Below, one piece after another: positions 1 through 6,656 of a DNA stretch of 19,613 bases (positions are counted from its first letter, which is position 1; every line of letters begins with the position of its first letter). The position numbers and the translations under genes were made by a program. Source of the DNA: an uncultured Roseiflexaceae bacterium (lineage in GTDB: Bacteria; Chloroflexota; Chloroflexia; Chloroflexales; Roseiflexaceae); assembly GCA_903868295.1 (NCBI GenBank), contig CAIPUQ010000457.1, forward strand, positions 1 through 19,613, read 5' to 3'. Below the pieces are notes generated by a model, which had not been told where the DNA came from, did not search any database, and saw only the letters and a list, made by a program, of their open reading frames with translations.

Positions 1-1
1 C

Positions 2-1612
2 ATGTTGAACCGCTATCACCGCCGCTATCGATACATCTTGGTCGACGAATACCAAGACACCAATCGCGCCCAATACGAGATGATCAAGGCACTCGCGCGG
101 GGGTCCGGCAACATCTTTGTGGTAGGTGACGATGACCAGTCGATTTATGGCTGGCGTGGTGCTGATGTGCGCAATATTCGCCGGTTCGAATCGGATTTTG
201 CAGGTGCACACGTCATCATTTTGGCCGAAAACTATCGGAGCACGCAGACAATTCTCGACGTCGCCCAGGTGCTCATCGATGCCGCTCCCAAGCGCGTCCA
301 TCGCAAATTATTGCGCGGCCAAACACCAGGGGGTGAGCCGGTGAGTTGGCGTGAGTGTAGCGACCAAAACGAAGAATCGCAGCGTGTCTGTGATGCGATT
401 GAAGGGCTCGTCAAAAAAGGTGCAGCCCGATATGCCGATTGTGCCATCATGTACCGTACCAATGCCCAAAGTCGGGCGTTCGAAGAAGCCCTCAGTCGGC
501 GCCGCATCCCCTATGTGGTTATTGGTGGGATGCGATTCTATGAGCGGCGCGAAATCAAAGATGTGCTTGCATGGCTCCGGTTGTTGAGCAATCCGAATGA
601 TGATATATCGCTGGTGCGCGCCATCGAGTTCCCTGCACAGGGAATCGGCGTAGGTAGTATCGCCCATGTGAGTGAATGGGCGAGTAGCCACGGTGTTTCG
701 CTGTACCAAGCACTGATCGATGCTGCCGCTGATTCCACTGCAGTCCCTGCGTTGCGCGGTGCAGCACGCCAGCGCGTGATGACGTTTGGTGCACGGCTCT
801 ATGGGTTGGTCAAACGTGCCCCCAGCCTGACGTTGCTCGATGCGTTCGACGAAATGCTCCGTGAATCACAATTCGTTGCGGGACTGGTGAATGAACACGG
901 CGGAGTAGACGCCGAATCGCGCGTCGAAAACGTCAATGAGTTGCGCCGTGTCGCCGGCGAATATGCAGAGCTCCCGGTGGATGAGCAACTTGCCCGCTTC
1001 CTCGAAGAAGTCGCGTTGGTGGCAGATGTCGATCGATTGGCCGCTGTCGACAATCATGTTGTCTGTATCACGCTGCATCAGGCGAAAGGGCTCGAATACG
1101 ACAATGTCTTCTTGGTTGGCCTCGAAGACGAGCTTATTCCGCATAGTCGTACCCACAATGATCCCGTGCAGATCGAAGAAGAACGACGTATTTTGTATGT
1201 CGGTGTGACGCGCGCGCGCAAGCGCTTGGCGCTGTCGCGGGTGCTCCGGCGGATGAACTTTGGTCGGTACGACCAGACCCTCTCATCGCGGTTTTTGGCA
1301 GATATCCCCAAGGGGTTGTTGACCCATGCAACCAATCTCGGTACGGTGGCTCCGTCTGCTGGTCAGGGTCGGAGCAATCCGGCTTTTCAGGGCTGGGGCA
1401 CCGCCGCAGCGCTCAAACCCACCACCGTTGCAGTGCAGTATGCGGTAGGCGACATGGTACGCCACCAACGCTTTGGTGAAGGCGTTGTCTTGAGTGCCAA
1501 GTCGGTCGATGATGATGTAGAGGTCGTGGTCCGGTTTGCAGACCCAGCAGCCGGCGAAAAACGATTGATAGCCAGTTTTGCGCGCCTCGAAAAAGTCACG
1601 ACCCCGAACTAA
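2..1612 (+). CDS. pcrA: ATP-dependent DNA helicase, PcrA/UvrD family (3' part; 5' end outside window)
   Basis: Superfamily 1A 3'-5' DNA helicase that unwinds DNA in repair and replication. The visible 536 residues start just before motif II (DEYQDTN, residues 15-21). They continue with motif III (GDDDQSIYGWRGA, about 42-54), motif IV (AENYRST), motif V (LHQAKGLEYD, from about 358) and motif VI (EERRILYVGVTRAR, near 391-405). The C-terminal part (about 480-532, VGDMVRHQRFGEGVV and later RLIASFARLEKV) matches the Tudor-like domain of PcrA/UvrD, which in known members contacts RNA polymerase. Family members are usually around 700-750 residues, so roughly the first 200, including Walker A, lie upstream. 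The ATG at position 2 is therefore an internal methionine and not the true start. The 3' end overlaps the convergent rnhA by 17 bases. UvrD and PcrA cannot be told apart firmly from this part; Rep is less likely because of the C-terminal domain. Confidence 0.93.
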   Translation: MLNRYHRRYRYILVDEYQDTNRAQYEMIKALARGSGNIFVVGDDDQSIYGWRGADVRNIRRFESDFAGAHVIILAENYRSTQTILDVAQVLIDAAPKRVHRKLLRGQTPGGEPVSWRECSDQNEESQRVCDAIEGLVKKGAARYADCAIMYRTNAQSRAFEEALSRRRIPYVVIGGMRFYERREIKDVLAWLRLLSNPNDDISLVRAIEFPAQGIGVGSIAHVSEWASSHGVSLYQALIDAAADSTAVPALRGAARQRVMTFGARLYGLVKRAPSLTLLDAFDEMLRESQFVAGLVNEHGGVDAESRVENVNELRRVAGEYAELPVDEQLARFLEEVALVADVDRLAAVDNHVVCITLHQAKGLEYDNVFLVGLEDELIPHSRTHNDPVQIEEERRILYVGVTRARKRLALSRVLRRMNFGRYDQTLSSRFLADIPKGLLTHATNLGTVAPSAGQGRSNPAFQGWGTAAALKPTTVAVQYAVGDMVRHQRFGEGVVLSAKSVDDDVEVVVRFADPAAGEKRLIASFARLEKVTTPN

Positions 1613-2276
1613 CCCCCCAGCTCCGCAGTTGCGCCTGGAGCTCGGCGAGAGAAGCGACCTTTTTGAATCGTGCGCCTGACACCCCGTGAGTGGCCGCTTT
1701 GCAGTCGTCCCAGGTTGCGTGGCGTTCCACTACTCCATTGACCACGCTGATATAGCAGGGGAATCGCGAGCCTGCGGTAGACGTACTCCCCGCGGGGAGT
1801 GGTCTGCTCGGTGCGGGAGGTGGGACTGGCCGAGTGGTAGCACCGGCGCCACGTGACCCTGCCTGTAGCTGCGCAAGGGTGTTTGCGCGTTCGTTGTGGA
1901 CGTGCCCGGCATGACCTTTGACATGGTGCCAATGTACATTGGGGTGCGTGTGGGTGATGAGCGCTTCCCACAGATCTTTGTTTTCGACCGGGTCACCGGT
2001 GCGTGTCTTCCAGCCGTTTTTTTGCCACCCTTTGACCCACTTGGTTATCCCGTTGATCAGATACTGGCTGTCGGTGTGTATATGTACGGTATGGTCTCGT
2101 GGTGTGTGCTGGAGGCCGACGAGGGCGGCAGTGAGTTCCATGCGGTTGTTGGTCGTGTCTTCTGCGCTGCCGCTATGTTCGCTCGCGCTACCGTTATGCA
2201 ATATGATTGTCGCCCAGCCACCACGTCCCGGGTTGCCGGAACAGGCGCCGTCGGTGATAATGTCTGTAGTGTTCAT
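1596..2276 (-). CDS. rnhA: Ribonuclease HI with C-terminal hybrid-binding (viroplasmin-like) domain
   Basis: Degrades RNA in RNA:DNA hybrids. I chose the ATG at 2276 (226 aa): it is preceded by AAGGAA at good spacing and puts the protein directly into the first RNase H strand (TDGACSGNPG). An in-frame ATG at 2330 gives an 18-residue extension with no family match. Catalytic residues visible are D9, E47 (NNRMEL) and D69 (HTDSQ), with H122 in the KGHAGH loop. The fourth acidic position (D134 in E. coli) is N132 here (NERANTLA). A proline/serine linker (about 140-171) leads to residues 172-215 (TWDDCKAATHG, GARFKK), which fit the RHBD/Caulimovirus viroplasmin-like domain. In the well-known RNases H1 that domain is N-terminal, so the order is reversed here. 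The gene converges with the helicase and diverges from the lipoprotein gene at 2300. Confidence 0.93.
   Translation of the reverse strand: MNTTDIITDGACSGNPGRGGWATIILHNGSASEHSGSAEDTTNNRMELTAALVGLQHTPRDHTVHIHTDSQYLINGITKWVKGWQKNGWKTRTGDPVENKDLWEALITHTHPNVHWHHVKGHAGHVHNERANTLAQLQAGSRGAGATTRPVPPPAPSRPLPAGSTSTAGSRFPCYISVVNGVVERHATWDDCKAATHGVSGARFKKVASLAELQAQLRSWGVSSGS
2256..2261 (+). promoter_or_regulatory. Candidate sigma-70 promoter (-10) for the first lipoprotein gene
   Basis: GATAAT at 2256-2261 lies 17 bases after TTGCCG (2233-2238). That is 5/6 and 4/6 matches to the -10 and -35 consensus at ideal spacing. Transcription would start near 2268, about 32 bases before the ATG at 2300. The site lies inside the first codons of rnhA on the other strand. 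Confidence 0.4.
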
Positions 2277-2299
2277 GCTGTTCCTTGTGCGAGGTCGTG

Positions 2300-2725
2300 A
2301 TGCGACGAATCTTGTTGCTGATACTAACATGTTTTGTTGTTGTGGGTTGTGCAGTTACCCAGGACGACAAGAGTGTGCCCGACCCCGTCGATGCAATCCC
2401 ATACAAGGTTTCTAGTACATCGAGTTTGCCCGAAGTGATGGCCGCATACGACAACAATTTGCATGCAATGTTACGTGCCAAAGGGTACCGGGTCACTGAC
2501 GAGACCTCGTTTGTTCGGATCCCCAGGCCGATTGCCGAGGTCGCACAGAGTTATGACGATGCTGCCCGTGCCAATGATTGGAGTATCGATCCGCCGTTGC
2601 CGCCGCGTGATAGTCGGATTTTGCGCACCTATCGGAATGGCACACAAATCTTGATTGTGACGTTGTTTGCTGAAGCCAATAGTCGTGACGGGGTTGTTTC
2701 GTTGCGAATCACCGCCGACCGGTAG
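2300..2725 (+). CDS. Small predicted lipoprotein of unknown function (paralogue of next gene)
   Basis: 141-residue protein with no family I recognise. The start at 2300 is chosen because GAGG (2291-2294) precedes it and the product then begins directly with a lipoprotein signal peptide: basic MRR, a hydrophobic stretch, and a lipobox ending VVGC with the acylated cysteine at 17. This predicts export and membrane anchoring on the outer face of the cytoplasmic membrane. The mature part is about 125 residues, soluble, without further membrane segments. Residues 79-123 (SYDDAARANDW, then LRTYRNGTQILIVTLF) resemble residues 78-127 of the following lipoprotein in spacing and pattern, which suggests an old tandem duplication. 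The gene is divergent from rnhA by 23 bases and 45 bases upstream of its paralogue. Function unknown. Confidence 0.82.
   Translation: MRRILLLILTCFVVVGCAVTQDDKSVPDPVDAIPYKVSSTSSLPEVMAAYDNNLHAMLRAKGYRVTDETSFVRIPRPIAEVAQSYDDAARANDWSIDPPLPPRDSRILRTYRNGTQILIVTLFAEANSRDGVVSLRITADR
2321..2329 (-). promoter_or_regulatory. Candidate extended -10 promoter for rnhA
   Basis: Read on the minus strand this is TGTTAGTAT, a TG-n extended -10 with TAGTAT. It would start RNA near 2314, about 38 bases before the rnhA ATG at 2276. No clear -35 is seen. The box overlaps the alternative upstream ATG at 2330, which argues that the longer rnhA start is not used. It lies within the signal-peptide codons of the divergent lipoprotein gene. 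Confidence 0.35.
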
Positions 2726-2733
2726 TGGTCGGG

Positions 2734-2739
2734 TATAAT
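2734..2739 (+). promoter_or_regulatory. Consensus -10 element before second lipoprotein gene
   Basis: A perfect TATAAT lies 31 bases before the ATG at 2771. No good -35 is found 16-18 bases upstream (2711-2716 is ACCGCC), so the promoter may need an activator or be weak. A dyad follows immediately at 2739-2758. Confidence 0.45.
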
Positions 2740-2758
2740 ACGACGTAGGTCTGTCGTA
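2739..2758. repeat. Inverted repeat TACGAC-N8-GTCGTA in the 5' leader
   Basis: A perfect 6-base dyad (2739-2744 and 2753-2758) starts at the last base of the TATAAT box and ends at the Shine-Dalgarno AGAAGGA (2758-2764). It is placed where a repressor, or a small leader hairpin masking the ribosome site, would act. No regulator is assigned. Confidence 0.35.
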
Positions 2759-2770
2759 GAAGGAATAACC

Positions 2771-3211
2771 ATGAAATCTGTGCGTATTGTGCTGTTGGTC
2801 GTGTGTGCGCTTGCCCTCTTGGTCGCCTGTGGAGGGAGCGCTGCAACCGTCCCGACGGCACTCGCCAAAAACGATAGTCCTGCTCCCACCAACGCTCCGG
2901 TCGATGCCATCATCGCCGGGTGGAAGACCGAAGCCCGTGCCGGCCTCGAACTGGGTATTGTAAAGCCCGAATCAATCGTTGAAGAGGCATACACCAGCTC
3001 TGCCGACTTGAAAGCGGTCGACGAGTACTACAACAAGCAATTAGGTGCGAGTGGGTGGCTCTATCGGAAGCGGACGCCTGGGTTGAACGCCGATGGCTTT
3101 ATGCTGTCAGGCTACGAACAGGGCAGTCAAGCCTTGATTATTGGCGCAATTGATTTGACCAAGTTTGGTGGAACCGGGACCTACGTGTATATCGTGCACG
3201 GCACCAAGTAA
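2771..3211 (+). CDS. Small predicted lipoprotein of unknown function
   Basis: 146-residue protein, family not recognised. The ATG at 2771 follows AGAAGGA with 6-base spacing. The N-terminus is a lipoprotein signal peptide (MKSVR, hydrophobic run, lipobox LVAC with cysteine 20). A low-complexity Ala/Pro/Thr linker follows (about 23-45), the usual tether for exported lipoproteins. The folded part runs from about 46 to 146. Its C-terminal half (YYNKQLGASGW, about 86-96; LSGYEQGSQALIIGAI, 112-127) parallels the upstream lipoprotein. The pattern of a small W-containing alpha/beta domain with a G-S/T-Q hydrophobic strand is shared. It has its own -10 box and is followed by a strong hairpin terminator, so it ends the transcript. 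Possible roles are envelope or protein-complex accessory, but nothing in the sequence decides this. Confidence 0.85.
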   Translation: MKSVRIVLLVVCALALLVACGGSAATVPTALAKNDSPAPTNAPVDAIIAGWKTEARAGLELGIVKPESIVEEAYTSSADLKAVDEYYNKQLGASGWLYRKRTPGLNADGFMLSGYEQGSQALIIGAIDLTKFGGTGTYVYIVHGTK

Positions 3212-3229
3212 ACACACTGTTCACTCCAG

Positions 3230-3261
3230 AACCGCCCCGACACCTGCGTGTCGGGGCGGTT
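3230..3261 (+). terminator. Rho-independent terminator after the lipoprotein genes
   Basis: A perfect 14-base-pair stem (3230-3243 with 3248-3261) around the tetraloop CTGC starts 18 bases after the stop codon. It is very GC-rich. The following run GTTTGTCTG is only moderately T-rich. The stem is symmetrical but no A-run on the left suggests use from the minus strand. Confidence 0.8.
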
Positions 3262-3624
3262 GTTTGTCTGCTTGCACATCCACAATGCATGTGTTGATGC
3301 GGGGTACGGGCCGACGTGCGTCGGTATCGGCGATACGGGTAGTGCCCTTGCCCACATGGGTACGCGTGCGAGACGGCATCTATAGAACCCAAACATTCAT
3401 CTGTATGGGGTAAACGCAGTGCACTAGGCCAATCGTGGGCTGAGGCGTCCACCACGAAACGGATGGACGCTGTGCCCATGCGCCGCGGTCGGATGAGGCG
3501 AACCCGGACGGGAACTTGGTTGGGTCACAGCGGCCAATCCCGTCTGCAGATGATGTGTATGGTTGGTAGCGGATGGTGAGCTGCAGTGGATCACCGTGTC
3601 ATCACTTTCCTCTGCGTGTGGCAT
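3262..3624. other. Gene-free convergent gap with several hairpins
   Basis: No reading frame here has a start site, ribosome site or protein pattern I would accept. The stretch lies between the plus-strand terminator at 3230-3261 and the minus-strand terminator at 3625-3657. It contains dyads at 3311-3324 and 3324-3336, a two-part hairpin at 3434-3480 (7-bp inner stem GCGTCCA/TGGACGC plus a 7-position outer stem), a hairpin at 3505-3546 (GACGGGA/TCCCGTC plus TTGG/CCAA) and a short one at 3573-3597 (GGTGA/TCACC). It may be a structured RNA, a decayed element, or chance pairing. I found no RNase P, tmRNA, SRP or tRNA signature. No convincing promoter was seen. Confidence 0.4.
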
Positions 3625-3657
3625 AAAAAAACGCCCCCCTGCTGACGCAGGAGGGCG
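3625..3657 (-). terminator. Rho-independent terminator of the nuo operon
   Basis: On the minus strand, an 11-bp stem (3657-3647 with 3642-3632, one U-G pair, tetraloop GTCA) is followed by seven T residues (3631-3625). It lies 11 bases past the nuoN stop codon, the classic geometry of an intrinsic terminator. Confidence 0.9.
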
Positions 3658-3668
3658 CGATGGGGTGA

Positions 3669-5099
3669 TTAGCTGCCAGCCAGTGCGAGTGCAGAGATGC
3701 TCCATGGCATCAAGCCGACCGCGATGATGCCCACGGCGACAATCAGAAGTGCCAGCGCTGAACTCGTGCTGGTAGTTGCTCGCGGTTCATCGGATGTGCC
3801 CGAGAACATCGTGAGTAGCGTGCGTACATAAAAGAACGCAGCGAACGCAGATGCGAGGGCGGCAACGAGTGCCAACCACCCATAGCCGGCCTGCCATACG
3901 GCGCTCACGACCAAGAACTTGCCCAAGAAGCCAACCGTGGGCGGTACACCGGCCAGTGACAACAGTGCCAATCCCATGATTGCCGTTAGCAACGGATTAC
4001 GGCTCCACAACCCGCGCAAATCGGCGAGCGTTAGATCGCGTTCGTCCGAACCCTCAAGAGACATAATGACACCGAAGGCTGCCAAATTGGTGAGGGTGTA
4101 TGCTGCTAGATAAAAGATAGGCGCACGAAGCCCGCTTGCCTGGGTGCTACCCAGAACCCCGAGGAGCACGAAGCCCGCATGACTGATGCTCGAGTAGGCC
4201 AACATGCGTTTGAGACTCGTCTGGTTGATGGCAACAACCGAACCAACCAGCATGGTCAACACGGCCAGTGCCATCAAGACGGGTGCAATCACCTGTGCTT
4301 CGGGCCCGAGCATTTGTACCAGCGCAATGATTGCGATAAAGCCAGCGACTTTTGAGCCGACCGACATGAATGCCGTGATTGGGGTGGGCGCACCCTGATA
4401 GACGTCGGGCGTCCACATGTGAAAAGGGACCAACGACACCTTGTAGCCAAATCCGACCAACATCAACCCAATGCCGGTAAAGAAGAAGCCGCGTTCGATA
4501 CCACTGCTGGGGATGCGCGCAGCGATTTCGCTCAGGACGAGTGAACCGGTAGCGCCAAAGGTCAGTGCTATACCGAAGACCAAAAAGCCTGCGCCAAATG
4601 CACCGATGATGAGGTACTTGAGACCTGCTTCTTCGGAGGCAATGCGTGGGTAGGCGATGGCGGTGAGGACGTACAAGGCAATGGACAGCAATTCGAGGCC
4701 CATGAACAACGTGACCAGACTCGACCCTTGGGCCAAGAGCAACATGCCACCGGTTGCCAGCAACATCAGCACGTATGTCTCGCCGCGTTCGATGCCCTGC
4801 TTGTGCATGGCATCACTGGCAAACAAGATGCTGATTGCGGTTGCAAACAAAATAATGCTGTTGATGATCAACGTCGACGGACCGAATGCAATTGCATTTG
4901 CCATCGTTGTCCCGGCTTGGCTGAATGGACCAGCGACGAGCGCAGCGATGGTGGCAGCGAGTGCCAACAACGCGGTGATGCGCTTCTGTGCGGTGGGGAT
5001 GAACAAATCGATGAGCAAGAGAGCAGTGGCAGATACAAATATGATGAGTATCTGCAATATGACCATGAACTCTATGCCTGGCAACGCAATCTGTGCCAT
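3669..5099 (-). CDS. nuoN: NADH-quinone oxidoreductase subunit N
   Basis: Antiporter-like proton-pumping membrane subunit of respiratory complex I, 476 residues, close to family length, with hydrophobic segments throughout. Key channel residues are visible: E136 (FMGLELLS), K161 (SEEAGLKYL), K220 (GFGYKVSLVPFHMW) and K250 (MSVGSKVAGF). The motif WTPDVYQGAPTP (229-240) is typical of NuoN. The ATG at 5099 has TGGAG eight bases upstream. That ribosome site can pair with CTCCA 14 bases earlier, in the gap after nuoM (see findings). It is the last gene of the operon; the terminator at 3625-3657 follows. Confidence 0.97.
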   Translation of the reverse strand: MAQIALPGIEFMVILQILIIFVSATALLLIDLFIPTAQKRITALLALAATIAALVAGPFSQAGTTMANAIAFGPSTLIINSIILFATAISILFASDAMHKQGIERGETYVLMLLATGGMLLLAQGSSLVTLFMGLELLSIALYVLTAIAYPRIASEEAGLKYLIIGAFGAGFLVFGIALTFGATGSLVLSEIAARIPSSGIERGFFFTGIGLMLVGFGYKVSLVPFHMWTPDVYQGAPTPITAFMSVGSKVAGFIAIIALVQMLGPEAQVIAPVLMALAVLTMLVGSVVAINQTSLKRMLAYSSISHAGFVLLGVLGSTQASGLRAPIFYLAAYTLTNLAAFGVIMSLEGSDERDLTLADLRGLWSRNPLLTAIMGLALLSLAGVPPTVGFLGKFLVVSAVWQAGYGWLALVAALASAFAAFFYVRTLLTMFSGTSDEPRATTSTSSALALLIVAVGIIAVGLMPWSISALALAGS

Positions 5100-5135
5100 A
5101 GTGGGTACTCCATTACAAACGGCCTGTGGAGCCGA

Positions 5136-6656
5136 TTAGCGTGAACTGGCAGTCAGACTGCGTACGAGTTCGCTGACACTGGCGTTGCTCACTGAGGTGA
5201 TGATGCTCGGGTACAACCCAATCACGATCATCGCAATGACCAGTAGGCTCAAGACGGCGATTTCGCTCGTCTTGGGCTCGTGGATGGCGTGCTCTTCGGG
5301 AGCAGCCCCCATGAACACCCCGCGGTACATCCGGAGCAGGTAGGCTGCAGAGAGGATGATGCCAATGACGGCGAAGCTGACATAGCCGTACCCGAGTTGT
5401 GGAGCCAACCAGGCCCCTTGCATGCTCAGAAACTCACCGACGAATCCGTTGAGTCCGGGCACGCCGATAGAAGCGAAGACGGTTATCAGTGTGAGCGTGC
5501 CGAAGGTCGGGGCTGTTAACCAAACACCCGAAAAATCCTCGCGGTTGCGGCTCCCACGTTGGGCAGCCAAAATGCCCACAATCAAGAACAGTGCACCGGT
5601 GGTGAGACCGCTATTGATCATGGTGATGAGTGCGCCAGTAATGCCTTCGATGGTTTGCGAAAAAATACCCAGCATGACGAAACCCAAGTGGCTGATGGTT
5701 GCATACGAAAGCAACGACTTCATGTCGTGCTGACCGAATGCAATAACCGCACTATAGAGAATGCTGATCACAGCCAAGATTCCAATCGCTGGGGCTGCCC
5801 ACACCGCTGCATTGGGGAAGAACGGCAACGCGAAGCGCAACATGCCGTACGCACCAATCTTGAGGAGGATCCCTGCGATGTCGACCGAGCCATTGCTCGG
5901 TGTGGCAACCTGTGCCTGTGGCATCCATGTGTGGAAGGGCCACAATGGTGTTTTGACGGCGAATGCCAGGAAGAACCCTGCAAACAGCAGACGTTCGAGT
6001 GATTCGTCCATCACCAACGTGCCGTTCAGTACCGCACCGCTGATGATGACGGAGTCAAAGGTCATCAACCCCGTCTGTTGGAAATGTGTAACCACGAGGC
6101 CAGCGATGCTTGCCAACATGAAGACAGAGCCGACAAAGGGATAGACAAAAAACTTCAACGCTGCAGCCTTGGCGTCGCCGGTGCCCTGCGTAGCGATCAA
6201 CAGCGCGGTCGGTACCAACGTCAGTTCAAAGAAGACGTAGAAGAGCAACAGGTCAGTCGCGACAAATGCGCCGATCAGTGCTGAGGACAGGACCAGAATC
6301 AATGCGTGGAATGACTTCTGGTGTGTCGATTCGTTGCGGGCTGCGTAGAGTGCCAGTGGCGTCAACAGGGTGGCCAAGACGACCATCCAGACGTTGATGC
6401 CATCGAGGCCTACGGCGTATTTGAGGCCAATGTCAGCCAACCAGTCGATGGATTCGACGAATTGGTAGCCGCCGATGGGTTGCAACGCCGTCAATGCGTA
6501 CACTGCCAGTACCGCGTTGATACTGCTGAAAAGCCATGCAATCGTCCGTTGCAATGAACGGGCACTCGACGCAGTCAATCCGATGAGGACAGCACCGACC
6601 AGCGGCGTGCCAATCAAGAGAGAGAGGAGAGGAAATCCTAACTGATTCACGAACAC
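5136..6656 (-). CDS. nuoM: NADH-quinone oxidoreductase subunit M
   Basis: Antiporter-like proton-pumping subunit of complex I, up to 506 residues, polytopic membrane protein. The expected charged residues are present: E144 (FFELTLVP), K235 (FAVKTPLWPFHTW), K266 (AGILLKIGAYG) and E408 (FVGEF). Two normally conserved spots differ. The usual PDAH-x-x-AP-type motif reads PQAQVATPSNGS (246-257), with Gln for both Asp and His. The His of the usual N/A-HG motif in the later broken helix is S349 (MINSGLTTGALF). The start is a GTG: either 6656 (MFVNQ) or two codons later at 6650 (MNQLG). Neither has a strong Shine-Dalgarno; GGGG lies a few bases before 6650. It follows nuoL by 36 bases and precedes nuoN by 36. 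Confidence 0.95.
   Translation of the reverse strand: MFVNQLGFPLLSLLIGTPLVGAVLIGLTASSARSLQRTIAWLFSSINAVLAVYALTALQPIGGYQFVESIDWLADIGLKYAVGLDGINVWMVVLATLLTPLALYAARNESTHQKSFHALILVLSSALIGAFVATDLLLFYVFFELTLVPTALLIATQGTGDAKAAALKFFVYPFVGSVFMLASIAGLVVTHFQQTGLMTFDSVIISGAVLNGTLVMDESLERLLFAGFFLAFAVKTPLWPFHTWMPQAQVATPSNGSVDIAGILLKIGAYGMLRFALPFFPNAAVWAAPAIGILAVISILYSAVIAFGQHDMKSLLSYATISHLGFVMLGIFSQTIEGITGALITMINSGLTTGALFLIVGILAAQRGSRNREDFSGVWLTAPTFGTLTLITVFASIGVPGLNGFVGEFLSMQGAWLAPQLGYGYVSFAVIGIILSAAYLLRMYRGVFMGAAPEEHAIHEPKTSEIAVLSLLVIAMIVIGLYPSIITSVSNASVSELVRSLTASSR

Noticed and set aside
1617..1652. AGCTCC/GGAGCT inverted repeat just after the helicase stop as terminator
   Set aside because: Only a 6-bp stem with a 12-base loop and no T-run on either strand; it lies in the rnhA coding region.
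3490..3515. GGTTCGCCT on the minus strand, like a tRNA T-loop
   Set aside because: Flanking bases do not form a T-stem, and no acceptor, D or anticodon arm is found at the right distance.
3605..3616. GAGGAAAGT on the minus strand, like the start of the RNase P RNA core motif
   Set aside because: The match stops before the conserved CCGGGC part, and no second conserved core (ACAGAAA-type) follows.
3424..3705. Open frame on the minus strand over the gap and nuoN end (93 aa)
   Set aside because: It overlaps the nuoN terminator and stop region, has no ribosome site or protein pattern, and is biased like a shadow frame.
4657..5139. Long plus-strand frames opposite the nuo genes
   Set aside because: They mirror high-hydrophobicity coding of nuoN and neighbours, lack ribosome sites and show no protein family pattern.
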